A stretch of DNA of 64,000 nt. Origin: Opimibacter sp041746735. GTDB taxonomy: Bacteria; Bacteroidota; Bacteroidia; Chitinophagales; Saprospiraceae. Positions 1-8,652 of this stretch are shown here, piece by piece. The translations under genes were made by a program, and so were the position numbers. The notes beneath the pieces were generated by a model. It saw only the letters and a list, made by a program, of their open reading frames with translations. It made no database searches and had not been told where the DNA came from. The stretch is taken from assembly GCA_041746735.1 (NCBI GenBank), contig JBGTGP010000032.1, positions 234,545 to 298,544 of the forward strand, given 5' to 3'. The number at the start of each line of letters is the position of its first letter. The first letter of the stretch is position 1.

Positions 1-224
1 AAGCCGCGGTAGACCCGATCAAGTTTACCCTCAGTGAAAAGCACCAGCGCAAATATGTCAACCAGAATCAGTACGGAACAGCCGAACTACCCGGTGATGC
101 ACCCTCCTCTTCATCAGATGCTAACGCTGCGGCACGTAATCTGGATGATATGACACCTGCAATGGATGTAGCCTCAGGACCCGTATGCACGATGGAGGAA
201 GGCTGTGTGATGTGTGGCAGTTAA
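1..224 (+). CDS. nrdA: Ribonucleoside-diphosphate reductase large subunit, C-terminal end (partial)
   Basis: Only the last 73 codons are in the window; the gene enters from the left in the frame whose stop is 222-224. The first visible residues, AAVDPIKFTL, match the end of the catalytic barrel in eukaryote-like class I enzymes (typically YYLRTxxAxxPIxFT). The tail then becomes low-complexity (Ser/Asp/Ala-rich) and ends EEGCVMCGS. The final CxxC is the mobile redox pair that re-reduces the active-site disulfide after each turnover and is itself reduced by thioredoxin or glutaredoxin. The enzyme makes deoxyribonucleotides in the cytoplasm with the radical-carrying NrdB subunit, which would lie outside the window. 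The family call rests on this short tail, but both motifs are characteristic. Confidence 0.85.
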   Translation, partial: AAVDPIKFTLSEKHQRKYVNQNQYGTAELPGDAPSSSSDANAAARNLDDMTPAMDVASGPVCTMEEGCVMCGS

Positions 225-300
225 TGGCATCAAGTCACATCGCTTGATGTCACCACATAAAAAGATGGGGCTGCATATAGGCCCTGGGTCGAGGAGGAAG

Positions 301-765
301 ATGACACTGTTCGCACTGTTTTTTCTCTTTATCAGTAGCGGGGCTTATAGCCAATCGTCTGATTACCTAAAAATTCGCAATAGTCTTGTCATGTTTGGTT
401 GTGGCCAGGTGGATACTCAAATGGTAGGGATGACCCTGCGAAATTTATTGGCCCTGGACACGACAGCTATTCACGAGAACCTTCATCTGTATTATGAAGA
501 CCTTGCGATGAGCTACTGGTCCCTGCAAGGTTCTATTGGCCAGGATATAGCCTTGACCTCTTGTATCGCAGCACACCGTAAAGCGTTACATCACAAACCG
601 GATTATTTTGGCTCGCTCTGGGGTATTGCTTTTGCCTATATTTTCCATGGAGATTGTGATCGTGGACTGTATTATTTGGGCGTAGCTAAAACCAAATGCA
701 AACGAAAGCATTGGGATGCGGAGCAAGAGAAGGCTATATTGAAAAAATGTAGTACCTACCGATAA
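301..765 (+). CDS. Small secreted protein, helical/TPR-like, function unknown
   Basis: A protein of about 154 aa. The frame is open back to 214, overlapping the nrdA stop, but the ATG at 301 places a clean signal peptide (MTLFALFFLFISSGAYSQ) at the N-terminus and follows a purine-rich GAGGAGGAAG, so I prefer it. The mature part has several cysteines and an alpha-helical stretch near residues 95-140 with the spacing of tetratricopeptide-like repeats (ALHHKPDYFGSLWGIAFAY, then GLYYLG). It probably acts in the periplasm or at the cell surface. I recognise no catalytic motif. It sits between nrdA and the deiminase gene on the same strand, but nothing links them functionally. Confidence 0.6.
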   Translation: MTLFALFFLFISSGAYSQSSDYLKIRNSLVMFGCGQVDTQMVGMTLRNLLALDTTAIHENLHLYYEDLAMSYWSLQGSIGQDIALTSCIAAHRKALHHKPDYFGSLWGIAFAYIFHGDCDRGLYYLGVAKTKCKRKHWDAEQEKAILKKCSTYR

Positions 766-849
766 GCGATGAAGAGCTTAAAACGGTGGAAGACAGGTTG
801 AATGGGGCTATTGGACCTTGTTTGTATCTTTCCGGCCAAATCTACAGGT

Positions 850-2352
850 ATGCGGTTGAGGGTTAATTTTATTCTGCTTTACACTTTGCTGACACTCGGC
901 CTGCAGGCTCAGCGTGCCGGAAATGCGGTTGCCGAAGTTGAGGTTCCGTTTATGCCATCAGTTCATGCCCGCATGGCCGCCGAATGGGAGCCTGCGACAG
1001 GTGTTTTGATATCATGGCCACCCAGTATACCCCACAAGCTGATCATAGAGTTAGCCAAAGATGTCAAGCTCAATCTCCTGGTCGAAGATCACCCCGCAAA
1101 ACAGGATGCCATTAAATGGCTTTCAAAATGGGGGATCATGCCGGACCGGGTACGGTTTATTTCAGCACCCCACGGCAGAGATGTCAGCTGGACCCGGGAC
1201 TGGGGACCGCATGCCATATTTCCACCCGAAAGAGAAATGGCACTGGTCGACGGCAATTATAGTCTGAGTACTCCGATTTCAGGCTTGTCCTGCACTGATT
1301 CTTTACGGTTTATTTATTCGGATGATCAGGGCAACATGGACTTTGCTGCAGATGATCATATGCCCGGATATATTGCACCGGCGTTAGGTCTCGAAAGGGT
1401 CGCATTACCATTTTCATTCACCGGCGGCAATATTCTGGTGGATGGACAACGCACAGGTTTCTCCACCTGTATCATCCTCAATGAAAACCGGTTTAAAGGT
1501 ATTGCAGAGGAAAAATTTCTATCTGATGCTGAAAAAATGTTGGGCCTGAAAAAATATCACATCCTCTCCAATTTTGAAGAAGAAGGTATTCAGCATATTG
1601 ACTGCTACATGAAACTCCTGGATGAAGAGCGCATTCTCGTTACCCGACCACCGATGTATCACCCATTACAGGAGCAATATGAAGGCATCATCACACAAGA
1701 ACTGAGCAAACTCACCAATGCCTGGGGCCGGCCCTATGAAATACTGCGCATCGACACGGACCGGTATCAAAAGGATAAGCTGGCAGCATATACCAATGCC
1801 CTCATCCTCAATCAGACCGTGTATGTCCCGTTGTTTAGTATTCCACAGGATTCCATTGCGATCGAGCAGTGGAAGGCGGCTATGCCCGGCTATACCATTA
1901 AAGGATTTGAGTTTGTGCTGGCCCGGGAACCTCATCTCAGCGCTCAGGTGTATGATCTCTACAAAATCATTGGCTGGACGGATGGTGATGCGCTGCACTG
2001 CCGGACACGCGCCGTGTGGAACCCGGATATGATCTTTATGAGTGTCAACCGATTGCAATCCGGTATAAAAAAAGCTAAGGAGTATCCCCTGCAGGTAATC
2101 CTCAGAGACTACAGCGGTGGGTTCCTCCTGACGGATCAGGTCAAGGTAATGTACCGGGTTAAAGGCAAACCCGACTGGAAAGAAACCAAACTTGTACCAT
2201 CACAGATTCCGGATCATTATACCGCCTCCATTCCAGGTGGACAGGCTGGTGTTACTTTAGAGTACTATGTGACGGCACAGAATAATCAGGGTACCATGGT
2301 CACCAGACCGGTACATGCCCCGACCGGTTGGTATGAGTTTAAAATCAATTAG
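850..2352 (+). CDS. Secreted peptidylarginine/agmatine deiminase family protein (PPAD-like)
   Basis: A 500-residue protein of the guanidino-group-modifying fold (PAD_porph family). From the ATG at 850 it has a signal peptide ending LGLQAQ; an earlier in-frame ATG at 802 would bury that signal. Visible hallmarks in order: WEPATGVLISWP near residue 46, TRDWGP with Asp117, GGNILVDG near 192, HID with His249 and Asp251, and LHCRT with Cys384. This is the Asp-His-Asp-Cys set used to hydrolyse a guanidinium to a ureido group. The last 95 residues look like an immunoglobulin-type beta-sandwich, the same order as Porphyromonas gingivalis PPAD, but the protein stops at GWYEFKIN with no T9SS sorting domain. 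Substrate (peptidyl-arginine or agmatine) cannot be settled here; the export signal and Ig-like tail favour an extracytoplasmic peptide substrate. The next gene starts 2 nt after the stop. Confidence 0.85.
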   Translation: MRLRVNFILLYTLLTLGLQAQRAGNAVAEVEVPFMPSVHARMAAEWEPATGVLISWPPSIPHKLIIELAKDVKLNLLVEDHPAKQDAIKWLSKWGIMPDRVRFISAPHGRDVSWTRDWGPHAIFPPEREMALVDGNYSLSTPISGLSCTDSLRFIYSDDQGNMDFAADDHMPGYIAPALGLERVALPFSFTGGNILVDGQRTGFSTCIILNENRFKGIAEEKFLSDAEKMLGLKKYHILSNFEEEGIQHIDCYMKLLDEERILVTRPPMYHPLQEQYEGIITQELSKLTNAWGRPYEILRIDTDRYQKDKLAAYTNALILNQTVYVPLFSIPQDSIAIEQWKAAMPGYTIKGFEFVLAREPHLSAQVYDLYKIIGWTDGDALHCRTRAVWNPDMIFMSVNRLQSGIKKAKEYPLQVILRDYSGGFLLTDQVKVMYRVKGKPDWKETKLVPSQIPDHYTASIPGGQAGVTLEYYVTAQNNQGTMVTRPVHAPTGWYEFKIN

Positions 2353-2354
2353 CT

Positions 2355-3806
2355 ATGTTGAAGCATAACATGATGAAGTATTTGTTATTTATCCTGACCG
2401 GGTTATCCGTTTCGTTTTCAGCCAAAATGGCAAACGCGCAACAGGTATATCAATCCGGACATTATGGAGGTCCCGGCGATCTCTATTTATACAACCGTTT
2501 TTCACCAGGTGCTGAGATGCCTTTGCTGACGGCAACAGGGGAAAATATAACATGGGATCTGGCCGCAGATCCGGATCTCAATACCCATATAAATCAATTT
2601 GTCCAGCCTGCCCAGGCGATCAACCAGTTTACTTTCCTGACCATTTGCGCATTGAGCGGTTTTTCAGCTCCCGAATGTTTTACCCTCTGGAATAATACCC
2701 AGCAAGCCTTACTGCTGGCAGATTCTTTGACCCTGATCCAGTTTTCACTAAATGATATACAGCGCTTTCAACGTAAAACCAACAATTTTTTGCTGGAAAA
2801 CTTTTTTGGCTTTACAGTTGATCTTGGTGGAGGAACGCCAACAGCGGCTGTTATCGTGTATAACCGGCCTGATACGATCCTCCACTTTCCGGTCATGTAT
2901 GGACGGGATTGGACGTCACATGTATTCTTCAACATTGATCTTACCGCTGTAGGACAGGATTTGAATTATTCTTCAAAACAGATCCGGACTACCTCGATAG
3001 ACAGTTGGGGTACGATATATACGCCTTATGACACCTTTAGCCATGTCATCAGATTACGTTCAGATATTGCCCGCACGGATACCTTGCGATTCGATACGCT
3101 GGCGATACCTCTTACATTTACTCAAGTGGAGTATATGTGGTTTGATACCAGCTACCAGCTTCCCGTCATGACAGCCAATGGGATACTGGGAGATCAGGAC
3201 ACCATCATCATCAATGCCTTTGAATATATCTACAATTCGGATTGCCCATCTCCTTCCTGGACAGTAGAAGCAGGATCGGATGTATTTTATCTTGGACCTG
3301 ACGGAACAGTAACGATTGACTTCACCATTGAAAATAGTAATGCCAATACCTATGTCTGGGATTTTGGTGATGGCACCTTAGCCGAAACGGAAGGTGATGT
3401 CTCTCATACCTATAATGCTCCTGGTCAGTATGCCATTGCCATTATAGGATGCATGACGCATTGTCTTCCACTCAACAGCTGTTCATTTCAGATTATCGAT
3501 TTCGAGATCGTGGACACTACAACGTCCATATCACCGGTGGCGGGCAGCGATCTGGGTGTTGCGCTATTCCCCAATCCGGCGAAGGATCTTGTGCACATCT
3601 ATATTCCTTCCGGCATGGGAGAACAGGCGTATGTTGTATATGATTTGACGGGACGAAAGGTCGCCTTCGGGCAATTGGTCACAGGTCATTCTATGATGCC
3701 ATTTTCTGAATTGCACCAGGGAACCTATATTTTACACCTGAGCTCGTTTGACGCTCCTCATTCGCCGGGCGCTATAATGCGTTTTGTAATGATGCGGGGG
3801 GAATAA
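2355..3806 (+). CDS. Secreted protein with PKD domain and T9SS type A sorting domain
   Basis: About 483 aa. A signal peptide (core YLLFILTGLSVSFSA) follows ATGs at 2355, 2370 or 2373; 2355 is kept because it is 2 nt from the upstream stop and could be translationally coupled. Residues 30-300 are beta-rich and unrecognised. A PKD domain lies near 325-365 (TYVWDFGDG, then HTYNAPGQYAI). A type A C-terminal sorting domain begins near residue 399 (ALFPNPAKD, then VYDLTGRKV, then GTYILHL). Such a protein is carried across the outer membrane by the type IX secretion system, the domain is cleaved, and the product is released or anchored. Its place behind the deiminase suggests co-expression, but its role is unknown. 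Confidence 0.8.
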   Translation: MLKHNMMKYLLFILTGLSVSFSAKMANAQQVYQSGHYGGPGDLYLYNRFSPGAEMPLLTATGENITWDLAADPDLNTHINQFVQPAQAINQFTFLTICALSGFSAPECFTLWNNTQQALLLADSLTLIQFSLNDIQRFQRKTNNFLLENFFGFTVDLGGGTPTAAVIVYNRPDTILHFPVMYGRDWTSHVFFNIDLTAVGQDLNYSSKQIRTTSIDSWGTIYTPYDTFSHVIRLRSDIARTDTLRFDTLAIPLTFTQVEYMWFDTSYQLPVMTANGILGDQDTIIINAFEYIYNSDCPSPSWTVEAGSDVFYLGPDGTVTIDFTIENSNANTYVWDFGDGTLAETEGDVSHTYNAPGQYAIAIIGCMTHCLPLNSCSFQIIDFEIVDTTTSISPVAGSDLGVALFPNPAKDLVHIYIPSGMGEQAYVVYDLTGRKVAFGQLVTGHSMMPFSELHQGTYILHLSSFDAPHSPGAIMRFVMMRGE

Positions 3807-3826
3807 CAGAACAGCAAGAAAAAGGA

Positions 3827-5329
3827 TTAAAGCTGGTAAATAGCATAGGTGGTATTGCGTGCTACCTGCTGCAACTCTGGTATGTCCAAGTTTGTAGAAA
3901 CGATATGGGTAATCCCCTTCTGTTTCCATGCATCCCGGCTGATGGTGGTGGGCTCATCCAATAAAGTTTGGCTGAAGATGTGGAGGTTGAATCCTCCCTT
4001 TTTCTCTGACAGTCCAAAGGCATAAATTTCCTGCATTCGCTTATACCAGGTTTTCAGAAAAGATTCCTGATGTAACATGGCTTTGTAGTCTACATATTGG
4101 CTCCGTTTGGCATACCATCGGAAAGCAGTAAAATCAACCGGAACAATGAAAATGGCATCCGGGGGTGTCAAGGTTTCAGCCTGGCGGCTGATGTCAATTT
4201 CATCTGTGACTTTTTCCGACCATGGAAAGAGATATATAGGCCGGGTCTGAAAAGGGACAAAGGTGCGGTAACTAAAAACAAGCAACACGAGCAGGAGTGG
4301 CATGGCGATGACAGACCGGATAAGGAATGCCGGTCGTTGAATGACTTTTTCCAATTGTGCAGTGATGGCAATGAAAGCAAAAGCTTCAAGCCAGATGGTG
4401 GTCTTCCACCACTGACTGTACAGCACCTCAGGTATACGATAGACCTCAACACCGATAGTATAAAGAAGACAGCCCAATGCAATCAAGACCATAAACCATT
4501 TTAATCGTTGCCGGTAAAATCGAAGGGTGACCAATGCCAGCATACCGCCGAATACCAGATGAAACCAACCGAAACTATGAGGATAGAAATGATGAGACAG
4601 CCGGAACTCCATAATATCCATAAAACCAGCCGGATCGTCATGGCCGCCGTTGTATCGGGTGAGCAGATAGATCCAGGGTAGTGTCAGGATCAAATACAGC
4701 CCGGCGGGCTTCCAGGGTAATTGTCGAAGTTGTTTACCTGCAACTAAATGGAAAGTCAGGGACAAAAAGGTAAGCAGGAATAGCTGAATACTGACGAGAG
4801 GCTGCATCCAGCCGGCCAGGATCAGCAGTAAAGCCCATAGACTATACCGTTCCTTCAACCAGAAATACAACCCCCAGGATGCCAAACATTTTGCCGCAAG
4901 GCTGGGAATCAGTATAGGGTAATACAATTCATTTCCCCCCATGTTCGTATGAGAGCCCGCAATGAAGATCAGGGCCAGTGCCAGCCATTGAAGGCCTTTA
5001 GAAGTTATACCCAGGGCAACGATCCTCATCCATGCCAGGATCATCATGACACTCATCAGCGCATGCCAAAGCCATACCAGCCAGGGCTGTTCATATCCCA
5101 GATAACGGAGGAAAAAATGAAATACACTTCGCTCATTGACCGGGCTGTTGAGATAGGCATTGACATAATGATCACCGGCATAAGCTTCCGGATGATCCTG
5201 GGCAAACAAACACGGGAGAATTTGGGACTGGTCACCCACACCATATTGATATCCATGGTAGATCATGAGTAACCCATAGAACAGGGTCGCGGTAAGCAGC
5301 GTGATAATATCTTGTTGGTACCGTTTCAT
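3827..5329 (-). CDS. Polytopic inner-membrane protein, function unknown
   Basis: A 500-aa protein with about ten hydrophobic segments and short polar loops, ending in a soluble C-terminal region of about 130 residues. Near the N-terminus, HGYQYGVGDQSQILP follows the first membrane helix, with acidic and histidine residues (DHPEAYAGDHY) soon after. An acidic first outer loop after helix 1 is typical of GT-C-type glycosyltransferases and of the related-looking DUF6798 proteins of Bacteroidota and cyanobacteria; I suggest that relationship but cannot prove it. The soluble tail begins at SEKVTDEIDISRQAETLTPP, which recalls tails of that group. It is convergent with the PKD gene and divergent from the methyltransferase gene. 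Confidence 0.65.
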   Translation of the reverse strand: MKRYQQDIITLLTATLFYGLLMIYHGYQYGVGDQSQILPCLFAQDHPEAYAGDHYVNAYLNSPVNERSVFHFFLRYLGYEQPWLVWLWHALMSVMMILAWMRIVALGITSKGLQWLALALIFIAGSHTNMGGNELYYPILIPSLAAKCLASWGLYFWLKERYSLWALLLILAGWMQPLVSIQLFLLTFLSLTFHLVAGKQLRQLPWKPAGLYLILTLPWIYLLTRYNGGHDDPAGFMDIMEFRLSHHFYPHSFGWFHLVFGGMLALVTLRFYRQRLKWFMVLIALGCLLYTIGVEVYRIPEVLYSQWWKTTIWLEAFAFIAITAQLEKVIQRPAFLIRSVIAMPLLLVLLVFSYRTFVPFQTRPIYLFPWSEKVTDEIDISRQAETLTPPDAIFIVPVDFTAFRWYAKRSQYVDYKAMLHQESFLKTWYKRMQEIYAFGLSEKKGGFNLHIFSQTLLDEPTTISRDAWKQKGITHIVSTNLDIPELQQVARNTTYAIYQL

Positions 5330-5431
5330 CCTACGGCGCTAAAATAGAGTTTTGTCATCATGTCCGTCAATTCGGAATTTCGGGACTGCATTGCTTGCAT
5401 GGTCAAATGCTTATTTTTACAGTCAGAGTCT

Positions 5432-5983
5432 ATGAAGCAACTTACACCTGAAGAAATGAACCGGCCTCAGCTGGTGGAGTACCTGAGTTCGGAAAAACTA
5501 CCGGTATGTATCGTCCTCGATCATATTCGCTCAGGATTGAATGTGGGCGCTATTTTCCGGACATGCGATGCTTTTGCTATCGATACCATTTATATCTGCG
5601 GGATTACCGCCAAACCTCCTCATGCCGAGATCATGAAGACAGCTCTGGGCGCGACGGATTCTGTACGTTGGATGTATGTTGCAGACACGAAGACCGCATT
5701 GGAAGAGCTCCTTTCAAAAGGCTTTACGCTCCTGCCGGTCGAACAGACTGATCAGTCAAGGGGTTTGGATCAAACGGATCTGACAGGTTTATTTCCACTG
5801 GCCTTGATTTTCGGAAATGAAATGCGGGGTATAAGTCCGGACGTATTAGCGATGTGCCCGTGGAGTCTGGAGATCCCTCAAAGCGGAACAAAACACTCCC
5901 TCAATGTGGCAACGAGTGCGGGTATCGTACTTTGGGAATGTTATCGTCAGAATCTTCTGCGACGCTTTTTGTCCTTGGCATGA
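5432..5983 (+). CDS. TrmH/SpoU-family RNA 2'-O-methyltransferase
   Basis: A 183-aa SPOUT enzyme transferring a methyl group from S-adenosylmethionine to a ribose 2'-OH of tRNA or rRNA in the cytoplasm. The three SpoU motifs are present: LNVGAIFRTCDAF near residue 38, LIFGNEMRGIS near 133, and IPQSGTKHSLNVATSAGI near 150. The knotted SAM pocket is built from the last two. The frame is open to 5360, but the ATG at 5432 fits better: it removes a cysteine-rich stretch, and a promoter-like TTG-N18-TATTTTTA (5391-5419) lies just in front. The protein lacks the N-terminal substrate-binding domain found in RlmB, so the exact target is not assignable. Its last 37 bp overlap the 3' end of the convergent outer-membrane gene. 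Confidence 0.85.
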   Translation: MKQLTPEEMNRPQLVEYLSSEKLPVCIVLDHIRSGLNVGAIFRTCDAFAIDTIYICGITAKPPHAEIMKTALGATDSVRWMYVADTKTALEELLSKGFTLLPVEQTDQSRGLDQTDLTGLFPLALIFGNEMRGISPDVLAMCPWSLEIPQSGTKHSLNVATSAGIVLWECYRQNLLRRFLSLA

Positions 5984-6609
5984 GTGATGCGAATACCCGC
6001 CCCCAGGTAGGCATAATCATCAAGCGTGCCTGACGAACCGTCCTGTCGGAGACCCTCCCATTCGGAAGACGACAGCCAGGTAGCGGATAGCATAGGCGTA
6101 ATCGTGTACTGATCAGAAATACCAATATCCAATCCAGTGGCGCCACTTAGTTTCAACACCAGATTCTTGCTGCGGATCGGCAGTCTGGAAGGATCATCAG
6201 GGTCGGAACGGAGTTTGTTCAGGATCTGATATGAGACTCCTGGTGCCACTTCAAAGAAAAACCCCTTCTTGATCAGATTCCCATCCTTTGAAAAAGTCGG
6301 ACAATCACAATCGCCCCCGAAATCGAAAGGGTAGATCGACGTAGCAAGATCCAGGTCAACGGCATTGAAGTATCCCTGATGCTGATGGGTGTTCCAGGTA
6401 AACCTATAACCAAGACCGGGATGAAACTCGAGTCGCTTCTTTTTGATTCTGAAATGGTATTCGAGTGTAGTGTGCAGACCATTCTGGGAGATCTGTTCTT
6501 CGTCCAGGATCAGCGATTGGCCGAAGAGGTGCTTGATCTGAATCCCGTATTGGGCTGGGAGGATATTCGGCAGACTTAAGAGGAGGATGGCAGAGAACAG
6601 TCTGATCAT
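5947..6609 (-). CDS. Outer-membrane protein, probable small beta-barrel
   Basis: A 220-aa protein from the ATG at 6609, where the signal peptide MIRLFSAILLLSLPNILPAQ begins; the upstream extension to 6714 is rich in charged residues and unlikely. The mature part alternates polar and hydrophobic residues in strand-sized blocks (for example LEYHFRIKKKRLEFHPGLGYRF) and contains a short CDCPTF cysteine pair. This is the usual look of an eight- to ten-strand outer-membrane barrel of Bacteroidota. No family was recognised and no partner is evident. It is divergent from rimO and overlaps the methyltransferase gene tail to tail. Confidence 0.55.
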   Translation of the reverse strand: MIRLFSAILLLSLPNILPAQYGIQIKHLFGQSLILDEEQISQNGLHTTLEYHFRIKKKRLEFHPGLGYRFTWNTHQHQGYFNAVDLDLATSIYPFDFGGDCDCPTFSKDGNLIKKGFFFEVAPGVSYQILNKLRSDPDDPSRLPIRSKNLVLKLSGATGLDIGISDQYTITPMLSATWLSSSEWEGLRQDGSSGTLDDYAYLGAGIRITHAKDKKRRRRF

Positions 6610-6716
6610 ACGCCCTTTAACGCCAAAACATGAGGCATTAGTATCCCGCCGCTCAGGTGTCGGGTTGAAGGCCATTTTCAATATCTTTACACGTTCAATC
6701 ATACGAGTATACACCT

Positions 6717-8027
6717 TTGCGCACTAAATCCTTACATCCGAAAAACGTGAAGATCATCACGCTGGGATGCAGTAAAAATATAGTTGATTCCGAAGTCCTC
6801 AAATCGCAGCTTGAAGCGAATCAATTCAAGGTGACCCATGAAGATCCTGACCCCTCACCTGTGGTCGTCATCAATACCTGTGGCTTTATCGATCTGGCCA
6901 AGGAAGAGTCGATCAATACGATTCTCACGTATGCCGAGGAGAAAAAAAACGGACGACTTGAGAAGCTTTACGTAACCGGCTGCCTTTCGCAACGCTATAA
7001 AGATAATCTGGAAGAGGAAATTCCAGAGGTAGATGCGTTCTTCGGTACGATGGAGCTTCCCGCATTGCTCAGTACCATGGGGGCTACATACCGTGATGAA
7101 CTGATTGGAGAGCGAAGTATAGTCACTCCACCACACTATGCCTATCTGAAGATATCGGAAGGATGTAACCGTACCTGTTCCTTTTGTGCTATTCCGTTGA
7201 TGCGGGGCGGCCATGTGTCCCGACCCTTGGAAAGCCTTCTTCTTGAGGCTACATACCTGGCCAATAGAGGTGTCAAAGAAATCATGCTCATTGCACAGGA
7301 ACTTACCTACTATGGACTGGACCTGTACCAGCGACGTGCATTGCCGGAGTTACTGGAGCGACTTTGTGAGGTGGAGGGAATTGAATGGATCAGGTTACAT
7401 TATGCATACCCGCATAAGTTTCCGCTGGAGGTGATTGAGGTAATGAAGACTCAACCTAAGATTTGCAACTATCTGGATATGCCGTTGCAACACATCAGTG
7501 ATCCGATTTTGGCGGGTATGCGGAGGCAAATTACGGCCAGCGATACACGCCAACTGCTAGAACGGATTCGGACGCTGCATCCGGACATTCGATTGCGTAC
7601 GACGTTTCTGGTTGGGTTTCCGGGAGAAACAGATGAAGATCATAAGTCCCTTTGCCGGTTTGTAGAGGAAATGCGGTTTGATCGTGTCGGCGTATTTCAA
7701 TATTCGCATGAAGAAGGGACTCGCGGTTATGCCCTCGCAGACGATGTGAGTCCGGTGATCAAGAGACAACGGGCAGAGGAAATCATGGACATTCAGCAAG
7801 CGATTTCGCTGCAGCATAATGAAGCTATGGTGGGTTGTGAAATAAGGGTCATCGTGGACCGGAAAGAAGGGGGGTTTTTAGTCGGCCGTTCAGAATATGA
7901 TAGTCCGGAAGTGGACAATGAGATCCTGATCACGTCCGAAGCGATGTCCTTTCAGCCCGGCGATATGATCAGGGTGCGGATCACCGGAGCTACGGATTAT
8001 GACTTGAGTGCTGTACCTTTAGTCTAA
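6717..8027 (+). CDS. rimO: Ribosomal protein S12 methylthiotransferase RimO
   Basis: A 436-aa radical-SAM enzyme that adds a methylthio group to the conserved aspartate of ribosomal protein S12. The N-terminal domain carries its [4Fe-4S] cysteines at 18 (TLGCSKN), 55 (INTCGFI) and 89 (VTGCLSQ). The radical-SAM cluster motif is Cys150-x3-Cys154-x2-Cys157 (CNRTCSFC), and a TRAM domain ends the protein (from about residue 375). The start is a TTG at 6717, chosen because MRTKS is the usual RimO N-terminus in this phylum and no ATG lies before the first cysteine. It is followed after 4 nt by the small membrane-protein gene, a likely operon. Confidence 0.95.
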   Translation: MRTKSLHPKNVKIITLGCSKNIVDSEVLKSQLEANQFKVTHEDPDPSPVVVINTCGFIDLAKEESINTILTYAEEKKNGRLEKLYVTGCLSQRYKDNLEEEIPEVDAFFGTMELPALLSTMGATYRDELIGERSIVTPPHYAYLKISEGCNRTCSFCAIPLMRGGHVSRPLESLLLEATYLANRGVKEIMLIAQELTYYGLDLYQRRALPELLERLCEVEGIEWIRLHYAYPHKFPLEVIEVMKTQPKICNYLDMPLQHISDPILAGMRRQITASDTRQLLERIRTLHPDIRLRTTFLVGFPGETDEDHKSLCRFVEEMRFDRVGVFQYSHEEGTRGYALADDVSPVIKRQRAEEIMDIQQAISLQHNEAMVGCEIRVIVDRKEGGFLVGRSEYDSPEVDNEILITSEAMSFQPGDMIRVRITGATDYDLSAVPLV

Positions 8028-8031
8028 GCCA

Positions 8032-8478
8032 ATGACAAACCACACCAATAGACTAAAGCGCTTGCGCCGGCCATACCTGCAGGCAGGTATTGTGGCGTTG
8101 ATGGTCATCGTTCTGACGCTTGTCGATGCTATGTTGCCACATTCAGAAGCTATTTTTGAAGCCAATACCAGTTCATGGATCGTCGCCACGGCGATGCTCC
8201 TCTTTTTTATCATCCTCAACAGCATTGTAGGACTTGGCGTAACAAACCTTCTCAAGTACTTTAGTCAATCTGTAGTGATGTATCTGATTCTCTTGGTCTT
8301 TTGTTACGGTTGGTGCTTTTTACTCAGCGGTAAGCACATTGACGATGCAGGATCCTTTCGATGGCTGTGGTTTGTATTGACCTTGGTATACATGGTATTC
8401 TTTGTCATTGTCCGGTCCATCCGTACCATTGCGGATGCGGCCAATCGGCAGGATCAGGAGTTGCGCGACCGGCAATAA
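8032..8478 (+). CDS. Small four-helix membrane protein, function unknown
   Basis: A 148-aa protein with four predicted membrane helices near residues 17-37, 48-70, 78-100 and 110-131. A basic N-terminus (NRLKRLRRPYL) suggests a cytoplasmic start, and the charged tail (ANRQDQELRDRQ) would also be cytoplasmic. No catalytic motif is visible. It lies 4 nt after rimO on the same strand, so it is probably co-transcribed, and is followed by the oppositely oriented tRNA gene. Confidence 0.6.
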   Translation: MTNHTNRLKRLRRPYLQAGIVALMVIVLTLVDAMLPHSEAIFEANTSSWIVATAMLLFFIILNSIVGLGVTNLLKYFSQSVVMYLILLVFCYGWCFLLSGKHIDDAGSFRWLWFVLTLVYMVFFVIVRSIRTIADAANRQDQELRDRQ

Positions 8479-8508
8479 TATTCCCCTTTTATTCAAAGGC
8501 ATTGAAAG

Positions 8509-8580
8509 AGCGGGAGATGGGAATCGAACCCACGGCCCTTAGCTTGGGAAGCTAATGCTCTACCCCTGAGCTACTCCCGC
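8509..8580 (-). tRNA. tRNA-Gly (anticodon CCC)
   Basis: On the minus strand the sequence folds as a complete cloverleaf. The acceptor stem is GCGGGAG with CTCCCGC; the D arm is GCTC/GAGC; the anticodon stem TTAGC/GCTAA encloses the loop TTCCCAA; the T arm is GTGGG-TTCGATT-CCCAT. The anticodon CCC reads GGG. The discriminator base is T at 8509, and no CCA is encoded (the following bases read CTT), so CCA must be added enzymatically. It stands alone, not in a tRNA cluster. Confidence 0.97.
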
Positions 8581-8652
8581 GTTCAGGGCTCATATATCAA
8601 ACCCAAAATTGGGTAATTTTTCGGATATTGTTCACGTCAAAATCAACCTGAT

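Noticed and set aside
6682..6689. TATCTTTA as promoter of rimO
   Set aside because: The nearest TTG is only 14 nt upstream, so spacing does not fit the Bacteroidota promoter.
8361..8555. 64-aa ORF ending MGIEPTALSLGS
   Set aside because: It runs into the tRNA-Gly gene; this peptide is the usual false ORF over a tRNA complement.
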